Shown in pieces: positions 52,443 through 61,192 of a stretch of 64,000 nt of DNA. Position 1 is the stretch's first letter. Each line of letters opens with the position of its first letter. The stretch comes from Treponema medium (GTDB lineage: Bacteria > Spirochaetota > Spirochaetia > Treponematales > Treponemataceae), in contig NZ_CP031393.1 of the NCBI RefSeq assembly GCF_017161265.1, forward strand, positions 372,001 to 436,000, read 5' to 3'. A program made the translations under genes and the position numbers. The notes under the pieces were generated by a model. That model made no database searches. It was not told the DNA's origin and was given only the letters and a program-made list of their open reading frames with translations.

Positions 52443-53108
52443 TTATTTTGAAATATAGCTGCCCGCAAAATCCATTACGGTAACGGCGCCGTAAGGTGCA
52501 TTTCCGGTTTTGTTAAAGCCGATACCAACCTTCTTAAATTCTTGTTTTAGAATATTAATCCGGTGTCCCCTACTCGGCACTCCATCGTCAATCAAAAGCT
52601 GAACAACGATTTCCCGCGCCGTAACACTGCCGTAAGCACAATTTTCTCCGCAAAGGATTCCCCATGTTCCGTAGCGGCTGATACGGGTAACAAGGTCAGA
52701 ACCATCGCTCCCCGTATGCCCCAGTGCTCCGGTACGTGCCTGATCATCGGCAAGCCATTGCGCCGAACGGCACAGCCCTTTTTCCAAGGTTAAAGGTTCA
52801 ACAGCAACCGTAGTCTTTAATACACGTATACATTCCTGTACCGGCGCAATACCTTCTTGGGTGAGCAGCCGGACTTTTCCCGGCTCGGAATACATATTTC
52901 CATCGAAGTATTTGAGCCGCGGCTCCAGTATTTCCGCCGCATACCGCTTAGGATTTGTCCGCACAAAGTTAAGTTCCTTTACGACTTCTTCCGCAAGGTA
53001 TCTCGTGTCACTTAACGGCGTATCCGGCGCCATCATATTATTGCCGGTAGTACAAGAAAACAAAAACAGCACAAATGCCATCAGTAAAACAAATAGTCTC
53101 TTTTCCAT
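52443..53108 (-). CDS. CAP (SCP/PR1)-domain lipoprotein
   Basis: 221 aa. Signal peptide with lipobox LFLFSC at ~19. The CAP domain follows (~40-215): VKELNFVRTNPKRYAAEILE, LGHTGSDGSDLVTRISRYG, ILCGENCAYGSVTAREIVVQ and GHRINILKQEFKKVGIGF. The His and Glu residues of the CAP cleft are present. Surface or periplasmic role unknown in bacteria. A TATAAT box ends 2 nt before the ATG, so either the start or the promoter needs care. Confidence 0.9.
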   Translation of the reverse strand: MEKRLFVLLMAFVLFLFSCTTGNNMMAPDTPLSDTRYLAEEVVKELNFVRTNPKRYAAEILEPRLKYFDGNMYSEPGKVRLLTQEGIAPVQECIRVLKTTVAVEPLTLEKGLCRSAQWLADDQARTGALGHTGSDGSDLVTRISRYGTWGILCGENCAYGSVTAREIVVQLLIDDGVPSRGHRINILKQEFKKVGIGFNKTGNAPYGAVTVMDFAGSYISK

Positions 53109-53175
53109 ATATTATACTGTATTCAATTTACAGTAAATAAGCAAGATTTCCATAGACCCCAGTTATCATATAGGT

Positions 53176-53181
53176 TATAAT
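53176..53181 (+). promoter_or_regulatory. -10 box 8 nt before the glycoside-hydrolase start
   Basis: TATAAT followed by TGCCCCCT and ATG, with no ribosome site. Predicted start of transcription falls at or next to the ATG. The -35 is weak. Confidence 0.5.
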
Positions 53182-53189
53182 TGCCCCCT

Positions 53190-55214
53190 ATGAAACGGCT
53201 GTTGATTGTTTTTGCCTTTGTTACTGCGATGTCGGTTCATGCGCAGGATTTCCTTTTGGCAGGTACGCAGGACGGATTATATAAGCTTACATCGGTTTCC
53301 GCACAAAAGATTTGGGATACGGCTGCGGTGCGTAAAATTATCAGAAACGGGAAGACATGGTTTTTCCTTACCGATAACGGTATTGCGCGATCGGATAATG
53401 TAACGCAGTTTGAGTATATCAACGACGGCCTTCCGATAAAAGTGATAAAAAAGATAACCGACGGCGAAAAATCCTTTATTAAAAAGCCTCAGATGTTGAA
53501 AGATTTGGAAGCGCATCCGTCCCGCTCAGATACCCTTATTACCGCCACAAACAGCACTGTGTTTTTAAGCGAAGACGGCGGACGACATTGGCGCAACCTC
53601 GGCTGTCATACACCGGTCAACGGATTAAAAGCCGTCTGCGTACTCGATTTGCCGGATGCGCAGGGAAATTTGCAGCTAACCGTCCTTGCCTCGCACTCCA
53701 TCTACGGGGTGGCATGGAAACAGCCGTCCGTTTCCGACAAATGGCAGCCTTTGAGCGAGGGGCTTATCCCCGGGCCGGAAAGCGATGAAGAAATTTCCGA
53801 TATTGTCGTGTATACCCGCCAGCAAAAACAAGAGGTATACGCCGCGCAAACGTTTACCGGCAAATTGTACCAGCTCGATTGGACGGCAAAACGCTTCTAT
53901 GCCGTTTCGGACTGGACAGACAGCATTGCAGGTGCACGCTGTATCGACGGACTCAGCCCTGCTGCAATGTCCATCGTCGGCACTAAAAACGGCGGCCTAT
54001 TTGAAATACCACTGATGCTGCCGACGCCCGCTCCCAACCGGCTGAAGGGAATAGAACTTACCCTTAAACGCATTGCCTCAAAGCCGCTTTCGGCGTGGAT
54101 ACCGCAGCGGATGACGCGGCTCGGTAAAGCGGTGAGCCTTTCGGAATTGTGGCTGTTCGACGAGGGAGACAAAACACGGAAAACGGACTATCTCCGCCGC
54201 GCTACGGGACGAAAAGGGGTATACCTGCCGGCGCATCAGGCACGGACGGCAGCCGGTTTGCAGCGCTACTTCGACCTGCTTGAACAAAATAAGCTTGATA
54301 CGCTCATCATCGATATGAAGGATGATTTCGGTTTTGTCCGCTACAACTCGCAGGATGAAGAAATACAGGCGGTGGGCGCAGTTCGACCCTTTATTCAGCT
54401 TGAAGACTTTACCGCAAAGGCAAAGGAACACAACGTCTATCTTGTCGCCCGCATCGTTGTGTTCAAGGATAAGCAGCTGTACCGGTACCGGAAAAATATA
54501 TACGCAGTAAAGGATAAAAACGGCAAGCCGTGGCAGGGCTATAAAACCGTTGACGAAACGGCAGAGCCGATTGAAGAATATTGGGTAGACCCCTATAACG
54601 AAAACGTGTGGAAGTACAATACGGCAATCGCCCAAGAACTGATTCGGAGAGGTTTTGACGAAGTGCAGTTCGATTATATCCGCTTTCCCACCGACGGGGA
54701 AAATCTCTATGCGGCACGGTTTCCGGCACAGGAGCAGGGCATGGATAAGGAAAGTGCAATCATGTCATTCCTTGCCTATGCCCGGGAAAAAATCCGTGCG
54801 CCCATTTCAATAGACATTTACGGGGCAAACGGATGGTACCGCACGGGTGCTCGTACCGGTCAAGAAGTGGAAGTGCTTGCCGATTACGTTGATGTGATAT
54901 GCCCGATGTTTTATCCCAGTCATTTTCGCCAGAGCTTTCTTGCACAACAACCGGCGGAAGAACGCCCGTATCGTATTTATCAGCAGGGTTCATATCGGAA
55001 TAAGATTATTGCGCACAATAAGGTGATTATCCGGCCGTGGACACAGGCGTTTTATATCCCCGTGTCCTACGATAAAAAGTATTATAATGAAGATTATGTG
55101 CAGCGGCAGATTATCGGCATCAAGGATTCCATTGATGAGGGCTATGCCTATTGGAATAATTCCGGCCGTTACGCCGACATCCGCCCCGACGGCCTCCCAC
55201 TACCGCAGAAATAA
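53190..55214 (+). CDS. Secreted putative glycoside hydrolase (DUF4015 / GH13-like family)
   Basis: 674 aa from ATG 53190. Signal peptide (LLIVFAFVTAMSVHAQ). The N-terminal ~280 residues form a repeat-rich beta-propeller-like part (DFLLAGTQDGLYKLTS; FLSEDGGRHWRNLG). The C-terminal part (from ~345) is the DUF4015 domain: KGVYLPAHQARTAAGLQRYF, TLIIDMKDDFGFVRYNS, GFDEVQFDYIRFPTDGE and VDVICPMFYPSHFRQSF, with the acidic residues expected of a TIM-barrel hydrolase. Substrate unknown. The fusion of a propeller-like part to this domain is of interest. Confidence 0.88.
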   Translation: MKRLLIVFAFVTAMSVHAQDFLLAGTQDGLYKLTSVSAQKIWDTAAVRKIIRNGKTWFFLTDNGIARSDNVTQFEYINDGLPIKVIKKITDGEKSFIKKPQMLKDLEAHPSRSDTLITATNSTVFLSEDGGRHWRNLGCHTPVNGLKAVCVLDLPDAQGNLQLTVLASHSIYGVAWKQPSVSDKWQPLSEGLIPGPESDEEISDIVVYTRQQKQEVYAAQTFTGKLYQLDWTAKRFYAVSDWTDSIAGARCIDGLSPAAMSIVGTKNGGLFEIPLMLPTPAPNRLKGIELTLKRIASKPLSAWIPQRMTRLGKAVSLSELWLFDEGDKTRKTDYLRRATGRKGVYLPAHQARTAAGLQRYFDLLEQNKLDTLIIDMKDDFGFVRYNSQDEEIQAVGAVRPFIQLEDFTAKAKEHNVYLVARIVVFKDKQLYRYRKNIYAVKDKNGKPWQGYKTVDETAEPIEEYWVDPYNENVWKYNTAIAQELIRRGFDEVQFDYIRFPTDGENLYAARFPAQEQGMDKESAIMSFLAYAREKIRAPISIDIYGANGWYRTGARTGQEVEVLADYVDVICPMFYPSHFRQSFLAQQPAEERPYRIYQQGSYRNKIIAHNKVIIRPWTQAFYIPVSYDKKYYNEDYVQRQIIGIKDSIDEGYAYWNNSGRYADIRPDGLPLPQK

Positions 55215-55217
55215 CCT

Positions 55218-55311
55218 GTTCGGAAGTGTACCTCCATGTACACTTCCGAACGCGAGTTTTTGCTACGCAAAAACGTCGCTTCTGTTTGGAACCACGGACA
55301 TCCCTGTCCGT
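55218..55311 (+). ncRNA. Three-hairpin structured element, copy 2
   Basis: Hairpin 1: GTTCGGAAGTGTAC / GTACACTTCCGAAC (14 bp, loop CTCCAT). Linker GCGAG. Hairpin 2: TTTTTGC-tac-GCAAAAA. 20-nt linker ending GGAACC. Hairpin 3: ACGGACA-tccc-TGTCCGT. Begins 4 nt after the stop of the preceding gene, same strand. See the copy at 2383-2479. Confidence 0.55.
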
Positions 55312-55360
55312 TCTGAAATTAAACGGTATGAACAAAAATTACCCATTTTTTCCAGCAAAC

Positions 55361-55500
55361 GGGTAAACGCATCAGATGAATAAATATAAATCGCAAAATC
55401 AGGAGATTGGACAAGCATTTGAACTGCAAAGAAGTTCAACTCTGCTTGGACGGTCTCCTGATTTTGCGGGGATATAAAAAAATCTCTGATGCGTTTACCC
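55361..55500. repeat. Nested palindrome, family P, copy 3 (intact)
   Basis: Outer arms GGGTAAACGCATCAGA (55361-55376) and complement (55485-55500); inner 15-bp arms CGCAAAATCAGGAGA (55392-55406) and complement (55454-55468); innermost TTGAACT/AAGTTCAA hairpin (55419-55439). Between convergent genes, so it may also act as a terminator. Confidence 0.9.
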
Positions 55501-55507
55501 AGTTTTG

Positions 55508-56344
55508 CTATAGTTGTTCGCCTGAGCGGATTTTTTCTTCAAAGCGTTCCAGCTCTTTGCCTTTAAGCCCGCTTTCTTTGCCTTGCAGTAGATTGCGCAC
55601 GGCTTCCAATTCGGCGCCGGAAAAATGCACACCGGTTAAGATATGCTTTTCAAACGATTTTGTTGCAAACGGCGCCACATTTCGGCAAATCTCCAGCAGC
55701 ACAAAGGCGTAATCGCGGATTTCCTTTTGAGCATGACTATCACAACGGAGCTTTAAGAAGTGAAAGAGGTTGTGTAAATCGATTTGCCAATACATTTCCG
55801 TGTATGCCGAAAGCGGTAAATTGATACGGGCAAGTTCCCGCGCCAGTTTTGTATCGATAAGGGCACTGTATTCACGGTAGGCCGTCTCCTGCTGTGCGTG
55901 CAGGGTATCCCGTATCTGCGTCCGCACCTCAAGCGGCGCCGGTTCGCTCATACGTCCCTGCCGGTTATCCGTACTTTGGAACGCGATATCCTCGGACGCA
56001 GGCAGATAACATTCATCCCGCATAATCGAATACCGCCCTGAAATTTCGTTAAGTCGCGCCGTCCGGTGTCGCACCCATTGCCGCGCAACAAAAATCGGCA
56101 TTTTTATATGGAAGGTCAGGACAACCTGCTCAAACGGGGACGTATGCTGATGCCGTAAGAGGTAATCAATCAGCCCCGCATCTTCGCGAACACTTTTTGT
56201 ACCATCTCCATACGACACCCGTGCCGCTTGTACAATACGCGCATCTCCGCCGAGATAATCAACCAACCGGACAAAGCCTTTGTCCAACACCTTATATTCT
56301 TTATCAAGAATTTCTTCCGCTGCGGGAACAATACAATGAGCCAT
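55508..56344 (-). CDS. thyX: Flavin-dependent thymidylate synthase ThyX
   Basis: 278 aa. ThyX motif RHRTARLNEISGRYS (RHRxxxxxxxSxR form) near residue 92, plus HQHTSPFEQVVLTFHIKMP and the C-terminal LPLSAYTEMYWQIDLHNLFH. Makes dTMP with FAD and NADPH without DHFR regeneration. A C-terminal extension of ~40 charged residues is present. Confidence 0.95.
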   Translation of the reverse strand: MAHCIVPAAEEILDKEYKVLDKGFVRLVDYLGGDARIVQAARVSYGDGTKSVREDAGLIDYLLRHQHTSPFEQVVLTFHIKMPIFVARQWVRHRTARLNEISGRYSIMRDECYLPASEDIAFQSTDNRQGRMSEPAPLEVRTQIRDTLHAQQETAYREYSALIDTKLARELARINLPLSAYTEMYWQIDLHNLFHFLKLRCDSHAQKEIRDYAFVLLEICRNVAPFATKSFEKHILTGVHFSGAELEAVRNLLQGKESGLKGKELERFEEKIRSGEQL

Positions 56345-56376
56345 ATCTCATATATCGGTATTTTTCTGTTGCGTAC

Positions 56377-58065
56377 TTAATTGATACCGTCAAGCGGGAG
56401 ATGCCCCTGCGGTTTAAAATCGCCGAGCAATGCTCCGAAACCCGCGGTAAACGAGACCGGCGCGTAGCTGTAAAGAGCAATCGCCGTGGGTATCTCCGGG
56501 ATACCCGACAAGAACACCGGCGAAAGGCAGGAGAAAATAATATACCGTTTGTTAGGATAGGCTTTATAGAGCCGCTGTAAGACTTGGAGCGATGACTCGT
56601 TTGCAAGGCAGAAGATGACAGTATCACTTGCAGCCGCCTTGGTAAAAATGCCGTCCGACAGATTACTCGTTTTGGCGGCGGGAAAACGTTTTAACCCTGC
56701 CTGTAAAAAAGCGGAATATGAACCGGCAAGCAGTATCTTTTCCCCGGTTTTAGGTATATACGGAATGTATTTGCCGCGAACAACGGTAATCGCTCGTGCG
56801 GCAAGAGAAAGAAAGAATGCCTGTCCTTCGGCGTCGGGCAGCTTTTCGGGAATAGCATATACATCGGGATACAGCGGTACTGCATTGCCGCTTTTAAAAT
56901 ACCGGAGTTTTGTTTCGATAATTCTGTAGGCCGCATCCTTAACCCGCAACCTGAAAGCTTCGTTGGTCTGCATCCGCTGTAAATTTTCCGTCCAAAATGC
57001 ATCATAGAGACGCGGCGTAGTAGAAGATTCGATAATATCGTTTCCCGCCTCCAGTGCGAGCTGTACCGCTTTGGCAACTGTGCCGGCATAACGGATTGCT
57101 CCGTGCATCATCATATCGTCGGTGATAACCAAGCCTTTAAATCCGAGCCGTCCGCGTAGCACGGTTTGCAGTAAATATTGAGAGAACGAGGCAGGCTCTC
57201 CGTGTTCGGATACGGCGGGAAAGTGTAAATGTCCGGTCATAATTGCCGGCACCTCCGCTTCGATAAGGTATTGAAACGGTACCAGTTCGCGGTTATAGAA
57301 GGTCTCTTTGGAGATGTCAATGCTCGGCAGCTTTCCGTGGCTATCAAGCGCGGTGTCCCCGTGTCCGGGAAAATGCTTGGCAGTGGTCAGTACGCCTGCC
57401 TTTTTACTCCCCTGCATAAAGGCACGGGCTAAAATTCCCGCTGCCTCCGGCGATTGCCCGAAAGAACGCGGCCCAATAATAGAAGATTCATGATTGGTAT
57501 AGAGGTCTACTGTCGGTGCAAAATTGAGATTGATGCCAAGCGCTGAAAGCTCTCGGGCAATATAAAAGCCTTCGTAGTAGGCGTCTATCGGATAACCGGA
57601 GGCGCCGATAGCGAGATTACCGGGCGTTTCCGACGTGCGTCCTTTAACGTGGCGTATCCAGCCGCCTTCCTGATCGGTTGCAACAAAGAGCGGGATACGG
57701 AAGCGGGTACTGTTGGCCTTTTTTTGTAAAAGGCTGATAGCTTTCGCTAGTTCAACGCTGTCCTCAGTATTCCAGCCGAATATTTTGATACTGCCGAGGC
57801 TTCGCTCGGTAATCCAGCTCATTAAAAGGTCGGTCGGCGCCTGCCCCGCCCATCCGAACATAAACGTTTGGGATAGCAGCTCTTCGTCGGTCATCGCCTC
57901 CGTAATCCGGCCGGCAAGTTCCGCGGCGGGTACTGCGTCGTAAAAATCGGGCAGGGTTTTAAGTACAGTAGTTTGAGCTTGAGCATTCAGTTGAGTGTTG
58001 AACTGTGGTACTACCAGCAGTGCGGCGCCGAATAAGACGGCGGCAAAAAGATGTTTACGGTGCAA
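56377..58065 (-). CDS. nagZ: Exported beta-N-acetylhexosaminidase, GH3 (NagZ-like)
   Basis: 562 aa starting at TTG, 6 nt after trxB. Signal peptide (HLFAAVLFGAALLVVPQF). GH3 motif LTTAKHFPGHGDTALDSHGK with the catalytic His, VATDQEGGWIRHVKG and VITDDMMMHGAI with the nucleophile Asp. A C-terminal ~190-residue domain (RAITVVRGKYIPYIPKTGEK) follows, as in periplasmic NagZ-like enzymes of spirochaetes and Bacteroidetes. Cleaves GlcNAc from peptidoglycan fragments or glycoconjugates. Confidence 0.92.
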   Translation of the reverse strand: MHRKHLFAAVLFGAALLVVPQFNTQLNAQAQTTVLKTLPDFYDAVPAAELAGRITEAMTDEELLSQTFMFGWAGQAPTDLLMSWITERSLGSIKIFGWNTEDSVELAKAISLLQKKANSTRFRIPLFVATDQEGGWIRHVKGRTSETPGNLAIGASGYPIDAYYEGFYIARELSALGINLNFAPTVDLYTNHESSIIGPRSFGQSPEAAGILARAFMQGSKKAGVLTTAKHFPGHGDTALDSHGKLPSIDISKETFYNRELVPFQYLIEAEVPAIMTGHLHFPAVSEHGEPASFSQYLLQTVLRGRLGFKGLVITDDMMMHGAIRYAGTVAKAVQLALEAGNDIIESSTTPRLYDAFWTENLQRMQTNEAFRLRVKDAAYRIIETKLRYFKSGNAVPLYPDVYAIPEKLPDAEGQAFFLSLAARAITVVRGKYIPYIPKTGEKILLAGSYSAFLQAGLKRFPAAKTSNLSDGIFTKAAASDTVIFCLANESSLQVLQRLYKAYPNKRYIIFSCLSPVFLSGIPEIPTAIALYSYAPVSFTAGFGALLGDFKPQGHLPLDGIN

Positions 58066-58070
58066 AGCGG

Positions 58071-59003
58071 TTAACTGCGCAGGGTATCGATGTAAGCTGC
58101 TGCCGTATGAGCGGCAATCGCGCCGTCGGCAACTGCGGTAACTACCTGCCGGAAAGACTTAGCGCGCACATCGCCCGCCGCGTAAAGCCCTTCGATAGAG
58201 GTACGCATATCCTCATCGGTAACGATATAGCCCGTTGCATCCTTCGTTGCGTCGGGGAATAATTCCGTTCTGGGATTCATACCGACAAAAAGGAAGACTG
58301 CATCGCAGGAAAGTTCCCGCTCCTCCTGCGTTTTTACGTTCCGCAGTACAACTGCCGTTACCTTATCAGCTCCTTTTATTTCCGTGACGGTCGTATCGAA
58401 TACCGCGGTTATATGAGGATTGTTCAATGTCCGGGTAACGAGCGCCTTTTGCGCACGGAAAGTGTCGCGGCGGTGCACCATCGTAACGGTATCCGTCAGA
58501 TTGGCAAGAAAGAGCGCTTCATCGCAAGCGGCATCCCCTCCGCCAACCACAACGATATGTTTGTTCCGAAAGAAGGGACCGTCGCAGGTAGCGCAGTACG
58601 AAACGCCTTTCCCCTGTAGCTCTTTTTCGCCCTTTACGCCGAGGCTGCGGTGCTCCGCCCCCGTCGCAAGAATAACGGCAAGCGCCGTGTAGGTTGTTCC
58701 GGCGGTTTGCACGGTGAAAGTTTTATCTCCGTTTTTTGTAACGGCTTCCACCTTATCGGACTCAAACTCCGCCCCGAAGCTTGTCGCTTGTTTACGCATA
58801 TTTTCGGAAAATTCAAAGCCGTTAATCGGTTCGGCATAGCCGGGATAATTTTCAAGTGAATCTATTAAAATCGCCTGTCCGCCCGGCGCTTTTTCTTCCA
58901 GCACTAATACTTTTAAGTTTGATCGGCACGCATATTGCGCCGCCGCCATACCCGCCGCGCCCGCACCGATAACGATAATATCATAATTTGTATTCATATT
59001 CAT
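58071..59003 (-). CDS. trxB: Thioredoxin reductase
   Basis: 310 aa from ATG 59003. FAD-binding VIGAGAAGMAAAQYACR, redox-active CATCDGPFF, NADPH-binding VVGGGDAACDEALFLA and C-terminal GLYAAGDVRAKSFRQVVTAV. No ribosome site precedes the ATG; a promoter with TTGACC, 17 bp and TACATT places transcription start at the ATG. Confidence 0.96.
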   Translation of the reverse strand: MNMNTNYDIIVIGAGAAGMAAAQYACRSNLKVLVLEEKAPGGQAILIDSLENYPGYAEPINGFEFSENMRKQATSFGAEFESDKVEAVTKNGDKTFTVQTAGTTYTALAVILATGAEHRSLGVKGEKELQGKGVSYCATCDGPFFRNKHIVVVGGGDAACDEALFLANLTDTVTMVHRRDTFRAQKALVTRTLNNPHITAVFDTTVTEIKGADKVTAVVLRNVKTQEERELSCDAVFLFVGMNPRTELFPDATKDATGYIVTDEDMRTSIEGLYAAGDVRAKSFRQVVTAVADGAIAAHTAAAYIDTLRS

Positions 59004-59009
59004 TATTAT

Positions 59010-59038
59010 AATGTACGAAAAAAGCCCCCCTTGGTCAA
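59010..59038 (-). promoter_or_regulatory. Promoter of trxB at leaderless distance
   Basis: TTGACC (59033-59038), 17-bp spacer containing a G6 run, TACATT (59010-59015), then 6 nt to ATG. A second TATAAT overlaps (59005-59010). Confidence 0.6.
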
Positions 59039-59096
59039 TTGAACATATACGGGGCAAACTCATTAGCATCTTTTTACATCTCCCTGCAAAATCAGA

Positions 59097-59120
59097 AGAC
59101 TGATGCATCTGTCCTTTTTG
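59097..59120. repeat. Remnant of palindromic repeat family P
   Basis: CTGATGCATCTGTCC followed by TTTTTGTTAA resembles the right arm of the intact repeats. Confidence 0.4.
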
Positions 59121-59328
59121 TTAATAAATTACACAAAATTTCATAACAAACAAAGTTTTGCACAAAAGGCAATGCGCAAGCTTGCAGAAGAGGGGACAAA
59201 ATAGTACACTCATGCACAAATTGCGGCGGATGGATCTAAAAATTTTAATTTTTCGGAGCCGCCAAATGCTTCTAAAGACAGTATCTTTAGGGGCTTTTAC
59301 TTTTCTTATGTGATCCGGAGGTTTTATT

Positions 59329-60336
59329 ATGCGGTTTGTTCAAATAATGAAAGACAAGGCGAAAGAATATCACAATCGCTTGGTTTTGCCTGAAGCAACG
59401 GAAGCTCGTACTTTACGTGCAGCTCGTATGCTTGTCGATCAACAAATTCCCGCGGAATTATTTTTAGTCGGAAAGAAAGCCGAGGTTGAAGAAGCCTGCA
59501 AAAAAGTAGGGGTTACAACCGATGGTTTTACTATTATCAATCCTGAACATTCCGAATGGACGGAAGATTTTGCTGTAGCATTATACGAAAAACGGAAGGC
59601 TAAGGGAATGACGCCTGAGGAAGCAAAAAAAGAGATGCACGATCCTTTACGGTTTGGCGCGATGATGCTCGCACAGGACAAGGCCGATGCGATGGTCGCC
59701 GGTGCGGAAAACACCACAGCAAACGTATTGCGTGCAGGTCTTACCATCGTCGGCGTAAAGAAAGGCGTTAAAACTGCTTCTTCCTGCTTTATCGTGGATA
59801 CAAAGAGTACCGAATGGGGGACAAACGGTGTATTGATTTTCTCGGATTCTGCGGTTATACCCAACCCTACCGCCGAACAGTTAGCGGATATCGCAACTGC
59901 GGCAGCCGAAAGTTATCGTGCCTTTGTCGGCCATGAACCTGTTGTTGCACTCCTTTCATATTCGACAAAAGGTTCCGGCGGTGATAAAGATGAAAGCCTC
60001 ATCAAAGTACGTGAAGCGGTTAAGCTGCTGGATGAACGAAAGGTCAATTTCTGCTATGACGGTGAATTGCAGCTTGATGCAGCGCTCATACCGGAAGTAA
60101 CCGATAGGAAAGCGCCCGGCAGTCCTATCCGCGATAAGGTAAATACCTTGATATTCCCCGATCTTAATTCCGGAAATATCGGGTATAAGTTGGTACAGCG
60201 CTTTGCAAAAGCAGATGCTTACGGCCCCTTTATGCAGGGGTTTGCGAAACCGTTATCGGATTTGTCCCGCGGCTGTTCAACCGAAGATATTGTCGTAACG
60301 GCAGTTGTAACACTCGTACAGGCCGGTAAAAAATAA
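59329..60336 (+). CDS. pta: Phosphate acetyltransferase
   Basis: 335 aa, the short Pta form. Motifs DPLRFGAMMLAQDKADAMVA, GAENTTANVLRAGLTIVG, VALLSYSTKGSGGDKDES and LIFPDLNSGNIGYKLVQRFA. Interconverts acetyl-CoA and acetyl phosphate for fermentation. GGAGG ribosome site. Confidence 0.96.
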   Translation: MRFVQIMKDKAKEYHNRLVLPEATEARTLRAARMLVDQQIPAELFLVGKKAEVEEACKKVGVTTDGFTIINPEHSEWTEDFAVALYEKRKAKGMTPEEAKKEMHDPLRFGAMMLAQDKADAMVAGAENTTANVLRAGLTIVGVKKGVKTASSCFIVDTKSTEWGTNGVLIFSDSAVIPNPTAEQLADIATAAAESYRAFVGHEPVVALLSYSTKGSGGDKDESLIKVREAVKLLDERKVNFCYDGELQLDAALIPEVTDRKAPGSPIRDKVNTLIFPDLNSGNIGYKLVQRFAKADAYGPFMQGFAKPLSDLSRGCSTEDIVVTAVVTLVQAGKK

Positions 60337-60343
60337 ACCTGAG

Positions 60344-60400
60344 CCGTTTATTCGTGCAAAGAGTTGACTACCCCGACACTCTGCGTCGGGGTATGTTGAT
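60344..60400 (+). terminator. Hairpin repeat family C; terminator of pta
   Basis: TTATTCGTGCAAAGAG, then CCCCGAC/GTCGGGG hairpin (60372-60393) and T-rich tail. Same family as 9640, 52371 and 63597. Confidence 0.7.
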
Positions 60401-60489
60401 TTTAGAAGGAAGACGACCACATCACACAGCTACAGCAATACCGCGGTGTAATAGGTGTAATATCTGATGTATTTATGCTGTTGTACGGA

Positions 60490-61014
60490 TTAAAATTCGT
60501 TATCAAAAATAGACGATTCGAATAAACGGTCTAACTCTCGTTCAGAGTACCGTTTGGAATTTAAAAAATTTTCTTTTACCAGTTCTCGAGTTTCTTTATC
60601 TAAAACCAGCCTCTTTTCGTCCCGTAGATAAACGACCAAATCTTCAAATACCGATAATGGAAGCCATGGAAAAGCAATATCAAAAATATTATACCATGCA
60701 TAGTATTGCTTCATATTTTCATCGGTTAACAACGCCCCTTGATCTTTTAACCGATCGCGGGTCACTGGGTGAATAGTAAACACCTTTTCATTTAATAGAT
60801 TGCAATAATCCTCGGCAGAGAAAAAGGCACCGGTTTTTCTAATCAGTTCGGTTTTTTCAACAGATGGAACATCAGCTAATATAGAAGCTGTTACAAAATT
60901 AAGCCCTTCTTGGCTGATTTTGCTTAGTTCCTTACCTTCGCTTTCTGCCAAAGTAAGGCTTTCCTTTAACAGTCCTTTTTCCAAAAGCGGCTTTAAAATA
61001 TCTATGGCTTCCAT
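60490..61014 (-). CDS. Uncharacterised cytoplasmic protein
   Basis: 174 aa from ATG 61014. No signal or membrane segment; mostly helical (AIDILKPLLEKGLLKESLTL; ERELDRLFESSIF) with a Tyr/Trp-rich middle (MKQYYAWYNIFDIAFPWLPL). I recognise no family. TATACT ends 7 nt before the ATG, which has no ribosome site. Confidence 0.7.
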   Translation of the reverse strand: MEAIDILKPLLEKGLLKESLTLAESEGKELSKISQEGLNFVTASILADVPSVEKTELIRKTGAFFSAEDYCNLLNEKVFTIHPVTRDRLKDQGALLTDENMKQYYAWYNIFDIAFPWLPLSVFEDLVVYLRDEKRLVLDKETRELVKENFLNSKRYSERELDRLFESSIFDNEF

Positions 61015-61192
61015 AATTTTTAGTATAACCGAAAGGGCAATAAAAAACCAGCCTATCTTCTTTTTGCACACAATTTTTTTAAATTTTATACTTTTTTAAG
61101 AAAGACGGGCAGCCCACACCACAACCGTCACAAAGGGCGGTTATTCTACGTGGAGAAATACAAAAACGCTTCAGGTTCGACCTCCCTGATAT

